Source: Ectothiorhodospira shaposhnikovii (lineage in GTDB: Bacteria > Pseudomonadota > Gammaproteobacteria > Ectothiorhodospirales > Ectothiorhodospiraceae). From it: DNA of 64,000 nucleotides. This document shows positions 24,814 to 33,249 of the stretch, piece after piece. The notes under the pieces are model-generated. The model was not told the origin of the DNA, ran no database searches, and saw only the letters and a list, made by a program, of their open reading frames with translations. Numbering within the stretch: position 1 is the first letter of the stretch; each line of letters opens with the position of its first letter. The stretch lies in the NCBI RefSeq assembly GCF_016584105.1, contig NZ_NRSM01000008.1:1-64000 (forward strand), in the 5' to 3' direction. The translations under genes and the position numbers were made by a program.

Positions 24814-25554
24814 ATGGCTGGATGGCTCACTGGCGAAGTGGTGGAACTCAAGCGCTGGACTCAGCGGCTCTATTCCCTGAGAGTAGAGGCACCGGTGGAT
24901 CCCTTCAAGGCAGGGCAGTTTAACCGGCTCTCCGTGATGGTGGATGGTGAGAGGGTGGCGCGTCCCTATTCCTATGTGAACGCACCGGATGAGCGCCCGC
25001 TGGATTTTTATTTCATCACCGTCCCCGAAGGTCCCCTGACCAATCATCTGGTCACCCTGGGGCCTGGCGATACCGTGGATGTCATGGCCAAGGCCAATGG
25101 TTTCTACACCCTGGATGAAGTGCCCGATGCCGATGTGCTGTGGATGTTCGCCACCGGCACCGCCCTGGGGCCCCATCTGTCCATCCTCAAGACGGAAGCA
25201 CCCTGGCAGCGTTTCCAGCACATCGTACTGGTACATGCCGTGCGAACCCGGGAGGAACTGACCTACCAGGACACCATCGATACCTTTCGTGACCATGGTT
25301 CCCGGTTCCGGTTCGTGCCCTTCGTCAGTCGCGAGGAGATGCCCGAGGCCTTGCCCGGGAGAATCCCTGCGGCCATAGAGACAGGTCTGCTGGAGCGCCA
25401 TGTGGGTCTCCCGCTGGGCCCGGATACGGCCCAGGTGATGATCTGCGGCAATCCGGACATGGTCCGCGATACCAGCGAGGTACTCAAGGCACGGGGCATG
25501 ACCAGAAACCGGCGTCGGGAACCCGGACACATCACCACGGAGAATTACTGGTAG
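24814..25554 (+). CDS. fpr: ferredoxin--NADP+ reductase
   Basis: A 246-residue bacterial-type FPR (subclass I). FAD is bound by RPYSYVNAPDE and the GPLTNHL segment; the NADP domain carries FATGTALGPHLSIL and MICGNPDMV, and the C-terminus ends GHITTENYW with the aromatic residue that stacks on FAD. It shuttles electrons between NADPH and ferredoxin or flavodoxin, often in oxidative stress or iron-sulfur repair. Start ATG 24814 has AAGGAAG 6-12 bases upstream; the longer frame from 24628 is non-coding leader. Confidence 0.93.
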   Translation: MAGWLTGEVVELKRWTQRLYSLRVEAPVDPFKAGQFNRLSVMVDGERVARPYSYVNAPDERPLDFYFITVPEGPLTNHLVTLGPGDTVDVMAKANGFYTLDEVPDADVLWMFATGTALGPHLSILKTEAPWQRFQHIVLVHAVRTREELTYQDTIDTFRDHGSRFRFVPFVSREEMPEALPGRIPAAIETGLLERHVGLPLGPDTAQVMICGNPDMVRDTSEVLKARGMTRNRRREPGHITTENYW

Positions 25555-25601
25555 CCGGCCGCGGGTGACCTGGCCGGATGAACGGCTCCGGATGTCTGTT
25601 C

Positions 25602-26114
25602 TCACTGGCCGGTGTCCCGTGCCTCGTCGTCATCCCTGCAATGGGCGCATAGCCCTCGTCCTTCCATGATCTGCCTCTCCAGCATGAAGCCCTGCCGGCT
25701 GGCCTGCGCGGCCACTTCCCGACGGATCGTTTCGTTTTCCATCTCTGTCACTACGCCGCATTTCCGGCAAATCAGCATCAGGCAGTCATGCTCATGGTCG
25801 GGATTGGTGCAGCCCACATAGCCATTCAGGCTCTAGATACGGTGAATCAGGCCTTGAGCCAGCAGGAAGTCCAGGGCGCGATAGACCGTGGGCGGCTTCA
25901 CGGTATGGTCGGCAGAGCTGAGTTGATGAATCAATTCGTAGGCCTTGATGGCCTCATGGTTTTGCCAGATCTTTTCCAGTACCCGACGTCGCAGGGGGGT
26001 CAATCTCACCCCCCGGCTCTGGCACAGGCGTTCCGCAGAGCTGAGGGCGGAAGTGATGCAGGCCGTGTGATTGTGCGCGGGATTGGAGATGTCTGCTGTG
26101 TGTCTGCACATCAA
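25602..26114 (-). pseudogene. zur: Zur-like Fur-family regulator interrupted by an amber codon
   Basis: A 171-codon Fur-family gene open in one frame except for TAG at 25833-25835. The first half (94 codons) carries the winged helix (GVRLTPLRRRVLEKIW, YELIHQLS, TVKPPTVYRALDFLLAQGLIHRI) and the second half the dimerisation domain with two CxxC zinc sites (CRKC and CAHC). At the junction the protein would read LIHRI-stop-SLNGYVGC, where relatives have a sense codon (usually Glu, so GAG to TAG is a single change). The layout fits Zur, repressor of zinc uptake. Either a real nonsense mutation, a sequencing error, or amber suppression; the remaining frame is intact, so decay is recent. Confidence 0.85.
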
Positions 26115-26440
26115 GTTTTACCTGTTTGAGCCTCGGCAGGGTGGCCCGGTATCTGGAGTCATATCATAGAATACGCGATGCAGGCGTTGAGGCCGGAGAT
26201 GTCCGCTATGGACTCGATTGGGAGCCTGGGCTATTTTGGTGCTACATATGTCTCAAGGATGTTCTGAATGAGCATTCCCGTGCCAGCGGGAATTCAATCA
26301 TGGGCCTGGAGTTCCGGACTTCCATCTTCGCGTGGGTGACGGCGAGGGACTGATCCAGTGTTTCCTTGAGTGGCCGTGATCAGGAGCCTGGTATTTGCAA
26401 AAGGAGTGATGGAATTGCGTGCCGAGGGGTAGACAGGAGA
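26115..26440. other. intergenic region between zur-like gene and PstS-like gene
   Basis: 326 bases separating divergent genes. It holds a decayed palindromic repeat (ATTCCCG 26274-26280 and CGGGAAT 26287-26293, followed by a second diverged arm to about 26345) of the family at 1070 and 8909. No gene, RNA or clear Zur operator is seen; promoters for both flanking genes must lie here. Confidence 0.5.
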
Positions 26441-26923
26441 ATGCGGGACTCTTTCTTTCGGAGGCCTGGAGGAGCGGGTATCTTCGGCTATCGTCAGGTA
26501 ACCCTGGCGCTTGCTCTGTGGGTTGTGACGGCTCTGTTTTCATCCGTTCCTGCTGGTGCCCAAGTGGTGGTGATCAATGATTCCATCGCTGAAACCGCAC
26601 TACCCATCGCAACCATCCGTGCAATTTTCAGCCTGCGGGTGCAGGCCCTGGATGGACAGAAACTCACGGTCTTCGTGCTGGATCCCCGGGATCCGGTCCA
26701 TGCGAGCTTCAGCAAGGATGTGCTCGGTGTCTTCCCGTATCAGCTTCAGTCAGCCTGGGACCGGAGTGTCTTTTCCGGGGCCAGTAGCGGTCCTGTGGTT
26801 GTGAATTCCGAAACCGAAATGTTGCGGCGCGTGTCCACTACCGCGGGCGGTATAGGCTACCTGAGCCTGCCTGCGGCCCAGGAAGGTATGCGCATTCTGA
26901 ACATTCAGGGGGGGAATCCATGA
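26441..26923 (+). CDS. PstS-like periplasmic substrate-binding protein
   Basis: A 160-residue exported protein with an N-terminal hydrophobic export segment (VTLALALWVVTALFSSVPAGA) and a mature part like one lobe of phosphate-binding PstS-type proteins: VVVINDSIAETALPIATIRAIFSLR (the ALxxIFxGR-like start), DPRDPVHASFSKDVLG, SAWDRSVFSGASSGPVVV and TAGGIGYLSLPA. Much shorter than transport PstS proteins (about 300 residues), and there is no ABC transporter beside it. Instead it overlaps a beta-barrel gene by four bases (ATGA) and lies two genes before a membrane cyclic-di-GMP sensor, so a ligand-sensing role is likely. Start 26441 has AGGAGA immediately upstream. Confidence 0.8.
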   Translation: MRDSFFRRPGGAGIFGYRQVTLALALWVVTALFSSVPAGAQVVVINDSIAETALPIATIRAIFSLRVQALDGQKLTVFVLDPRDPVHASFSKDVLGVFPYQLQSAWDRSVFSGASSGPVVVNSETEMLRRVSTTAGGIGYLSLPAAQEGMRILNIQGGNP

Positions 26924-28152
26924 CCGGCCATCGGAAGGCGATAGCGTGGGCTTCGGCGTACCTGTTTGCCACGTTGTTTTGGTTGCCGCCCCAGCTTCAT
27001 GCCCTGGACGCCCCGCTGCATCTGCATGGTTTCATCAGCCAGGGGTATCTGCACTCCACCCATAACAACTATTACGGTTCCAGCACCCAGGGCAGCTTCG
27101 ACCTGACCGAACTGGGTGTGAATGCATTTCTTGCCCCTACGGCGTCTCTCTCCCTGGCGGCCCAGCTGGTCAGTCGCAGGGCGGGAGAACTTTACGATGG
27201 CACTCCTCGCATGGACTATGCTTTCATGGATTACCGTCTCCATTCCTCCACGGATGGCTACGGCGGCGTGCGTTTGGGGCGAGTCAAGATTCCCATCGGG
27301 TTTCATAATGAAACCCGTGATGTGGCCACGACCCGGCCCGGCATTCTGCTTCCCCAGTCCGTTTATGTCGAAGGTCTGGGCATCCGGGATTTTTACATCG
27401 GCGTCGATGGTATGGCGGCATATTGGGAATGGTTCCAAGAGCGGTCGAGTCTGCAGATGGATCTCGGGCTCGCTTTGCCCACCACGCTTCAGGGCGAGAC
27501 CCAGGCCGCTTTCCTGCGCACGGTATCCGCACCCGGTGATCTGCGGCTGACATCGGGCCAGAACCTCCGTCTGCTCTACGAACATGATGGTGGCCTATTG
27601 AGGTTGGCCGCGACCTATTCACGGGTTCGCACCGAATACCGGCCTGGCGGGCAGGACTTTCTGGTCCGAGGGCAGGCTCCGGTGGATGCCCTGGTTTTCA
27701 GCATGGAATGGAACCGTGAAGATTTCAGTCTTGTCGCGGAGGCGGTCCATCGCCGTGTCGGCCGTAGCGGCTTCATCCCCTTTGCGCCGGATGCCACCCG
27801 ATATGAGCAAGGTTACTACGTCCAGGCAACCTACCGGTTTGCCCGGGGTTGGGAGGCGTTCCTGCGTCATGACAGCCACTGGAACGACCGTGATGACCGC
27901 GGCGGCGAACAACAGTCCGCGGCTTCAAGAGGGTCCCAGTCACTGGCACCACAGGCACCTCATCGATTCTTTCAGCATCAGTGGACCCTGGGTATGGGCT
28001 GGCGTATGACGCCTCAATGGTTGCTGCGCGCCGAGTGGCACCACATCCACGGGACCGCCCTGACCCCCCTGGCCGATAATCCCGCATTTGATCAGGCTGG
28101 CGGCAGGGCCCGCTGGGATCTCTTTGGTCTGCAGGCCTCCTTCACCTTTTGA
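26920..28152 (+). CDS. outer-membrane beta-barrel (porin-like) protein
   Basis: A 410-residue exported protein: signal peptide (AIAWASAYLFATLFWLPPQLHA, cleaved before LDAP) followed by alternating amphipathic strands with aromatic girdles (LHLHGFISQGYLHST, FDLTELGVNAFLAP, YVQATYRFARGWEAFLRHDSHW) and a C-terminal phenylalanine (LFGLQASFTF), the BAM recognition signal. The opening GFISQGY resembles porin-type barrels often found beside PstS-like proteins and diguanylate cyclases. No TonB box or plug is visible. It overlaps the PstS-like gene and stops 2 bases before the sensor gene. Substrate unknown. Confidence 0.8.
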   Translation: MTGHRKAIAWASAYLFATLFWLPPQLHALDAPLHLHGFISQGYLHSTHNNYYGSSTQGSFDLTELGVNAFLAPTASLSLAAQLVSRRAGELYDGTPRMDYAFMDYRLHSSTDGYGGVRLGRVKIPIGFHNETRDVATTRPGILLPQSVYVEGLGIRDFYIGVDGMAAYWEWFQERSSLQMDLGLALPTTLQGETQAAFLRTVSAPGDLRLTSGQNLRLLYEHDGGLLRLAATYSRVRTEYRPGGQDFLVRGQAPVDALVFSMEWNREDFSLVAEAVHRRVGRSGFIPFAPDATRYEQGYYVQATYRFARGWEAFLRHDSHWNDRDDRGGEQQSAASRGSQSLAPQAPHRFFQHQWTLGMGWRMTPQWLLRAEWHHIHGTALTPLADNPAFDQAGGRARWDLFGLQASFTF

Positions 28153-28154
28153 GC

Positions 28155-31040
28155 ATGCATCCCCTGACCAACAGAAAGGACAGCCAGGTCTTCAGTCTGA
28201 AGTGGAAGCTGCTCCTGGTGTTCGGGGTGCTTCTTGGGGGGCTTTTTACCGCATTTGCCGTGATGAATCATGGCAATCTGCAAGGGCAGTATGATGAATT
28301 GCGGGCAGTGGAGCAGGCACGTTCCCAGAAGCAGCTTCAGGGGCTGCTGCGACAGTCCCATGCTGATCTGCTCAATACCGCGCATCTGGTCCCCTCCCTG
28401 TCAGGGCTTCGTCAGGCCTTGAAGCGGGGAGATGCCGGGGAACTGGGACGGTTGTTTGCTCCCCAGTGGGCAAGCCTGCAGGTGGATACGGATCTTGTGC
28501 TGGCGGGATTTCTCGATCTCCATGGGCGCTTCCTGCTGGAAATACAGATTCTGGAAGCGGGTTATGAGCCGCCGGAGCGCCTGTGGTCTGCGGTGGATCA
28601 TGCCCTGCTCAGGGAAACACCCAGTACCTTCACCGATTGCCGGTCGCCCTGCCTGAGCTATGCCGTGGCCCCGGTCCTGGCCAATGGTCAGACGGTGGGC
28701 GTGGTGGTGCTTGCGCGCCCGGTTTCCCATCTGGTCGTGTCCTTTCATGAGCTTTCTGCGCTGGATGTGGCCATGTTCAGTCTGGTTCCCGGGGCCGATG
28801 AGAGAAAACTGATCGGAATTACGCGCCGTGATCGACTGACTTCCCTGCTGGACTCCCAGGAACTGGAAAACATGGCACCGAACCAGGCCCGGGTAGTGCA
28901 TCTTGACGGTGGCTTGCAGCTTGAATTAATGCCTTTCCTGCTGCTGGATGATGCCTCGGATCATCAGATCCTTTCCGTGGTCATCACTGATGTGACCACG
29001 GTACGTCGACAGATTGCCATTGCCCAGCGTCAGAATGTGCTCATGGGTGTGGCCGGCATGCTGCTGTTCGCCATGGTGGTCGTTGCGATGACCCGTGTGC
29101 CGCTTTTTCGCCTGCGCCGGGTGGCTCGGTTGTTGCCATTGCTGGCCGAGCGCCGTTTTTCCGTGGTGCGAAACGAGCTGGACGAGCCCGTGCGCCAGTT
29201 GTTTCCTGATGAGTTGAGCTTGCTGGAACGCACGACACTCCGGCTTGCGGACCGGCTGGAACGGCTTGAGGCCGATGTGCGTCGTCAGCGTGAATCTCTG
29301 GATCTGAAGGTGCTGGAACTGTCCATTGAGCGGGAGCGCTATGCCTTGGCGGCCGCCGGAACCAATGATGGACTGTGGGACTGGAACCTGGAAACCAATG
29401 AAATTTTTTATTCCCCCCGCTGGAAGGCCATGGTGGGTTGCGAGTCGAGTGAGATCACTTCCAGTCCCCATGAGTGGTTTGACCGGCTGCATCCTGACGA
29501 TTTTCCCAGACTGCAGAGGGAACTGCAGGCGCATATCGAAGGGCATAGCCCGTGGCTGGAAACGGAGCAGCGAATGCGTCATGGGGCGGACGGCTACCGC
29601 TGGATGCACTTCAGGGGGCTTGCTGTCCGTAACGCCCAGGGCAAGGCCCATCGCATCGCCGGTTCCATGAGCGATGTGACCGAGCGGCGGCGGATCGAGG
29701 AGCAATTGCGCCATGATGCCCTTCATGATCACCTGACCCAGTTACCCAACCGGACACTACTGGTGGATCGCCTGGAGCAGGCCATCACCCGTTTCCAGCG
29801 TTCCGGCAGTGGTTTCGCCGTGCTGTTTCTGGATCTGGACAATTTCAAGACCGTCAACGACAGCCTGGGGCACCTGATCGGAGATCAGATGCTGCATCAA
29901 ATGGGCTTGCGGCTCAGGGAGCGCCTCCGTCCGGGAGACTCCGTGGCCCGTTTTGGCGGAGATGAATTCGTGTTGCTGCTGGAGGATGTTTCTTCGGAGG
30001 AGGAGGTTCAGCAGGTGGTGACACGGCTGCGCTCCGCCATGGAAACACCCGTGAGCGTGGGTGATCAGGAAATATTTGTCAGTTTCAGCGTGGGTATCGC
30101 CCTGGGTCGTCCCGAGGATCGCTGTGCGGAGGATGTGCTGCGTAATGCGGATACCGCCATGTACCAGGCCAAGTTGCACAACCCTGGGAGCAGCATGTTC
30201 TTTCATGGCGGCATGAGGGTCAGTGCATTCAAGCGTCTGACCCTGGAAACGGCTTTGCGCCGCGCCCTCGAACGCCAGGAGTTCGTGTTGCACTATCAGC
30301 CCGTGGTCTCCCTGCGTGACGGCAACTTGCTGGGGTTTGAGGCATTGTTGCGATGGCAACCCCTGGGCGACAGGCCGATCTCTCCCGCGGATTTCATTCC
30401 CTTGGCGGAGCAGACCGGACTGATCATTCCCATTGGGAGATGGGTGGCGGAACAGGCGATCGAACAGGCTGCGCGCTGGAAGCGCCTGTGCCCTGATGTC
30501 TGTCTCCCGATCAACATCAATGTTTCAGGAAAGCAGTTTCGTGATCCTGAACTACTGCCCGTCATGGAGCAGGCGTTGAAGCGCCATGGTCTGACCGGTC
30601 GATACCTGAAAGTGGAGATCACCGAAAGTGCGGTGCTGGAAAATGTTGCGCAGGCCCTTTCGGTGATGGCGTCCCTCAAGGATGCCGGCATCGATCTGTG
30701 CATGGATGATTTTGGTACCGGATACTCTTCCTTGAGCCAGTTGAAGGATCTGCCCTTTGATGTCGTGAAGATCGATCGGTCCTTTGTCCATCGCTTGACC
30801 ACGGATTCAAGGCATGTGGGCATTGTTCGGGCGGTGACGGCGATTGCTCGGGAATTGAACAAATCCCTGGTGGCCGAGGGTGTGGAAACACCGGAGCAGG
30901 TGGCCTGTCTGCTGGATCTTGGTTGCGCTAATGGGCAGGGCTACCTGTTCTCTCCGGCGGTGGAGGCGGATAGGGCCGAATCATGGATAGGACACGCCGA
31001 AGGTTGTTTCGCGGAGACCCTGAGCCGGTTGAATGGCTGA
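28155..31040 (+). CDS. membrane sensor with PAS-GGDEF-EAL output
   Basis: A 961-residue inner-membrane protein. Order: TM1 (about residues 14-37), a periplasmic sensor domain of about 250 residues with cysteine pair DCRSPCLSYAV and helical segments, TM2 (about 295-318, GVAGMLLFAMVVVAMTRV), a HAMP-like linker, PAS/PAC (about 390-515, DGLWDWNLETNEIFY, WMHFRGLAV), GGDEF (about 525-690, FGGDEFVLLL intact) and EAL (about 700-950, GFEALLRWQP, NVSGKQF, MDDFGTGYSSL, KIDRSFV intact). Both catalytic domains look active. It is the last gene of the PstS-like/barrel/sensor unit. ATG 28155 is preferred to TTG 28149. Confidence 0.92.
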   Translation: MHPLTNRKDSQVFSLKWKLLLVFGVLLGGLFTAFAVMNHGNLQGQYDELRAVEQARSQKQLQGLLRQSHADLLNTAHLVPSLSGLRQALKRGDAGELGRLFAPQWASLQVDTDLVLAGFLDLHGRFLLEIQILEAGYEPPERLWSAVDHALLRETPSTFTDCRSPCLSYAVAPVLANGQTVGVVVLARPVSHLVVSFHELSALDVAMFSLVPGADERKLIGITRRDRLTSLLDSQELENMAPNQARVVHLDGGLQLELMPFLLLDDASDHQILSVVITDVTTVRRQIAIAQRQNVLMGVAGMLLFAMVVVAMTRVPLFRLRRVARLLPLLAERRFSVVRNELDEPVRQLFPDELSLLERTTLRLADRLERLEADVRRQRESLDLKVLELSIERERYALAAAGTNDGLWDWNLETNEIFYSPRWKAMVGCESSEITSSPHEWFDRLHPDDFPRLQRELQAHIEGHSPWLETEQRMRHGADGYRWMHFRGLAVRNAQGKAHRIAGSMSDVTERRRIEEQLRHDALHDHLTQLPNRTLLVDRLEQAITRFQRSGSGFAVLFLDLDNFKTVNDSLGHLIGDQMLHQMGLRLRERLRPGDSVARFGGDEFVLLLEDVSSEEEVQQVVTRLRSAMETPVSVGDQEIFVSFSVGIALGRPEDRCAEDVLRNADTAMYQAKLHNPGSSMFFHGGMRVSAFKRLTLETALRRALERQEFVLHYQPVVSLRDGNLLGFEALLRWQPLGDRPISPADFIPLAEQTGLIIPIGRWVAEQAIEQAARWKRLCPDVCLPININVSGKQFRDPELLPVMEQALKRHGLTGRYLKVEITESAVLENVAQALSVMASLKDAGIDLCMDDFGTGYSSLSQLKDLPFDVVKIDRSFVHRLTTDSRHVGIVRAVTAIARELNKSLVAEGVETPEQVACLLDLGCANGQGYLFSPAVEADRAESWIGHAEGCFAETLSRLNG

Positions 31041-31101
31041 AGTTGTCGTGCCGGTGCGTGTTTTGGGATGATGCGGGGAACCCAGTCGCCGGAGAAACGG
31101 T

Positions 31102-31308
31102 TTGAGCACAACAAACAGGGATCCGCTTCGCACCCGTCTTGCTGAACTCATTGAAGAGCATCGTGCCCTGGATGAGGCGATTCATCGATTGGCCGAAGGG
31201 CCTTTTGTGGATCAGGTTCGACTTACCCGTTTGAAAAAACGCAAGTTACTTCTCAAGGACGCCATCTCGCGGCTGGAGAGCCGCTTGATACCCGATCTCA
31301 ATGCCTGA
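31102..31308 (+). CDS. DUF465 (YdcH) family protein
   Basis: A 68-residue helical protein with the DUF465/YdcH signature: LAELIEEHRALDEAIHRL and LKKRKLLLKDAISRLESRL, a helical hairpin. Function unknown; YdcH proteins are small cytoplasmic proteins widespread in proteobacteria. The start is TTG at 31102 with GGAGA 12 bases upstream; no ATG or GTG is available before the conserved region. It follows the sensor gene by 61 bases and faces fccB. Confidence 0.82.
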   Translation: MSTTNRDPLRTRLAELIEEHRALDEAIHRLAEGPFVDQVRLTRLKKRKLLLKDAISRLESRLIPDLNA

Positions 31309-31312
31309 CAGG

Positions 31313-31336
31313 GCCCGACGGGGTAACCCGCCGGGC
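31313..31336. terminator. strong hairpin between convergent DUF465 and fccB genes
   Basis: GCCCGACGGG-GTAA-CCCGCCGGGC, a ten-base stem with one mismatch and a tetraloop, in the 45-base convergent gap. No T-tract follows on either side, so termination efficiency is uncertain. Confidence 0.45.
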
Positions 31337-31353
31337 TCAAGATGGGATGAATG

Positions 31354-32646
31354 TTATCCCCATATGTCCGCGGTGATGCTGTCGTACCAGCCCTGCGTAT
31401 AGCGGGCCTCCTGGCGGCGGAAATTCGGGCCGGCATCGGCGGGACTGACGCCGCCTGAGCCGGGCACGCCGGTGATTTCCCCGTTCGTGTAGCGATAGAC
31501 GGCGGCAATACTGATGCCGTAGTCCGGCCCTACCAGGCTGTAGCAGGTATTCACCGTTGACAGGGCCAGCATGTCCTGGTCAGCCATGGCGCGCACGATG
31601 GCGGCGGCGGCGGTCTTGCCCTGGGTGTTGGCGGAATGACCGGATTTGGGCATCTGCCCGGCGATACAGGCATCCCCGATCACGAAAATATCCGGATCCA
31701 TCGCCGACTGGAAATTGAGCTGGTTGACCGGGCACCAGCCGGTTGCGTCGGCCAGGCCCGCCTCCCTGGCGATGCTGCCTGCCATCTGGGGCGGGATGAA
31801 GTTCAGCACGTCCGCCCGAAAGCGGGTAAGACCGCCGTCCGAATAGACGGTCCGGGTGGCCGGATCCATCCGCTCCACCTGCCCGCCCTGGGAGCTGGGC
31901 ACCCACTCGATCATGTCGCCGTAAAGCTGCTTCCAGCCGTCCATGAACAGGCCCTGTTTGGAAAAGGCCTCCTTATTGTCCAGGATGATGATCTTGGATC
32001 GTGGTTTGTGATGCTTGAAATAGTGGGCCACCATGCCGGCCCGCTCATAGGGCCCGGGCGGGCAGCGGAACGGGTTGCCCGGCACCACCATGGCGAACAC
32101 GCCTCCATCCGGCATGGCTTCCAGTTGACGGCGCAGGGTTACGGTCTGGGGGCCGGCCTTCCAGGCATGGGGGATCTCTTCCGCCACGGCCCGGCTGTAC
32201 CCTTCCACGGTATCGTAGCGGAAGTCGATGCCCGGTGAGACCACCAGTTTCTGGTAGTTCAGTTGTTCTCCACCGGCCAGGTGAACAGTGCGGGTATCAC
32301 GGTCGATGGCGGTGACGGTGTCATGGATGATCTCGACACCGTGCCGGTCGCGCAGAGCCCCGTAGGTCTGCTCCAGGTCTTCCATGCCGGTCAGCCCGCC
32401 CAGATACCAGTTGGAGCCGTAGCAGGTGAAATAGCGGGCATTGGGTTCGATCAGCACAACCCTGAGGCTGGGCTCGAATCGCTTCAGGTACTTGGCGGCC
32501 GTGGCGCCCCCCGAGCCACCACCGATCACCACTACCTGGGCCTTGGCCTTGCGGCTGTCCGGGAGGGTGCCGCAGGCGGCCAGGGCGGTGGCGGCACCGC
32601 CGGCGCTCAGGGCACGGAGGAAGTTTCTGCGTGACATCTGTCTCAT
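31354..32646 (-). CDS. fccB: flavocytochrome c sulfide dehydrogenase flavoprotein subunit
   Basis: A 430-residue periplasmic FAD protein that oxidises sulfide and passes electrons to its cytochrome partner. A Tat signal (SRRNFLRALSAGGAATALAAC) precedes the FAD Rossmann motif VVVIGGGSGGATAAKYL. The redox-active cysteines are visible in YFTCYGSNWYLGG and in TGWCPVNQL, with the FCSD C-terminal flavin domain (TCYSLVGPDYGISIAAVYRY). Start 32646 gives a normal Tat n-region; the frame extends further without meaning. fccA lies 16 bases upstream in the same direction, as expected. A SoxF role (with SoxE) is an alternative name for the same family; no sox genes are in this window. Confidence 0.92.
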   Translation of the reverse strand: MRQMSRRNFLRALSAGGAATALAACGTLPDSRKAKAQVVVIGGGSGGATAAKYLKRFEPSLRVVLIEPNARYFTCYGSNWYLGGLTGMEDLEQTYGALRDRHGVEIIHDTVTAIDRDTRTVHLAGGEQLNYQKLVVSPGIDFRYDTVEGYSRAVAEEIPHAWKAGPQTVTLRRQLEAMPDGGVFAMVVPGNPFRCPPGPYERAGMVAHYFKHHKPRSKIIILDNKEAFSKQGLFMDGWKQLYGDMIEWVPSSQGGQVERMDPATRTVYSDGGLTRFRADVLNFIPPQMAGSIAREAGLADATGWCPVNQLNFQSAMDPDIFVIGDACIAGQMPKSGHSANTQGKTAAAAIVRAMADQDMLALSTVNTCYSLVGPDYGISIAAVYRYTNGEITGVPGSGGVSPADAGPNFRRQEARYTQGWYDSITADIWG

Positions 32647-32662
32647 GGTCGCTGTGCCTCTC

Positions 32663-32980
32663 CTAGCGCAGGGTGCTGAGGTATTCGGCGATGAGTTTGA
32701 TTTCCTCATCCGTGTACCCGGTGGCATGGCGGTCCATGACGGTGGCAGGCCGGGTGCCGTCGCGGAAGGCCTTCATCTGCGCAATCATGATCTCTGGAGG
32801 ATACCCATAGATGCTGGGAATGCTGCCGGCGCTGTGTCCGTCGGTGCCGTGGCAGGCGTAGCATGTGGTGGCCATGAGGGCGCCGCGGGAGATTTCGGCC
32901 ATGGCTGTTTGGCTAAATCCCATCGCGGCCAGAGCGAGTACAAGGACTCGACTTGTTTTGCATGTCAGGGTGAGCTTCAT
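32663..32980 (-). CDS. fccA: monoheme cytochrome c subunit of sulfide dehydrogenase (FccA-like)
   Basis: A 105-residue exported cytochrome: signal peptide ending GFSQTAMA, one haem site CYACHG, a probable Met ligand in ATVMDRHATGY and the C-terminal helix DEEIKLIAEYLSTLR. One haem per subunit, as in green sulfur bacteria, in contrast with the diheme FccA of Allochromatium. It accepts electrons from FccB in the periplasm. First gene of the fccAB unit; a perfect Fnr box and a TATAAT -10 element lie upstream at 33087 and 33054. Confidence 0.9.
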   Translation of the reverse strand: MKLTLTCKTSRVLVLALAAMGFSQTAMAEISRGALMATTCYACHGTDGHSAGSIPSIYGYPPEIMIAQMKAFRDGTRPATVMDRHATGYTDEEIKLIAEYLSTLR

Positions 32981-33053
32981 GGAACTCAGTGTCCTCCTTA
33001 TTTGTTGTTTGGGGCATCCACTGCGCCATTGTCGTTCAGCCCCATAATTCAGG

Positions 33054-33059
33054 ATTATA
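33054..33059 (-). promoter_or_regulatory. -10 element of fccAB promoter
   Basis: Perfect TATAAT on the minus strand, 27 bases downstream of the Fnr box and 74 bases before the fccA start. No consensus -35 is present at the right place, as expected for an activator-dependent promoter. Spacing puts the box centre near -46, slightly more than the usual -41.5. Confidence 0.6.
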
Positions 33060-33086
33060 TGCTTAATTCATTTCGGGGTTGAAAGG

Positions 33087-33100
33087 TTGATTTGTATCAA
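33087..33100. promoter_or_regulatory. Fnr/Anr box upstream of fccAB
   Basis: TTGATTTGTATCAA is a perfect match to the Fnr consensus TTGAT-N4-ATCAA, placed upstream of the fccA promoter elements. The window itself encodes an Fnr with the matching recognition residues at 36973-37749. Confidence 0.8.
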
Positions 33101-33249
33101 TTGGTCCGCAGGTTATCCTTTCCGCAGGGGCCAGTTTCCCCGGGACTATATATTTGCGTCGGTGAAGGTCGCTAATACACAATAATCCGGATATAAGAAC
33201 CTGAGGGCATGAGCCTTCAGAAGACCCAAGGCGCAAGGGGCGGCCTTTC

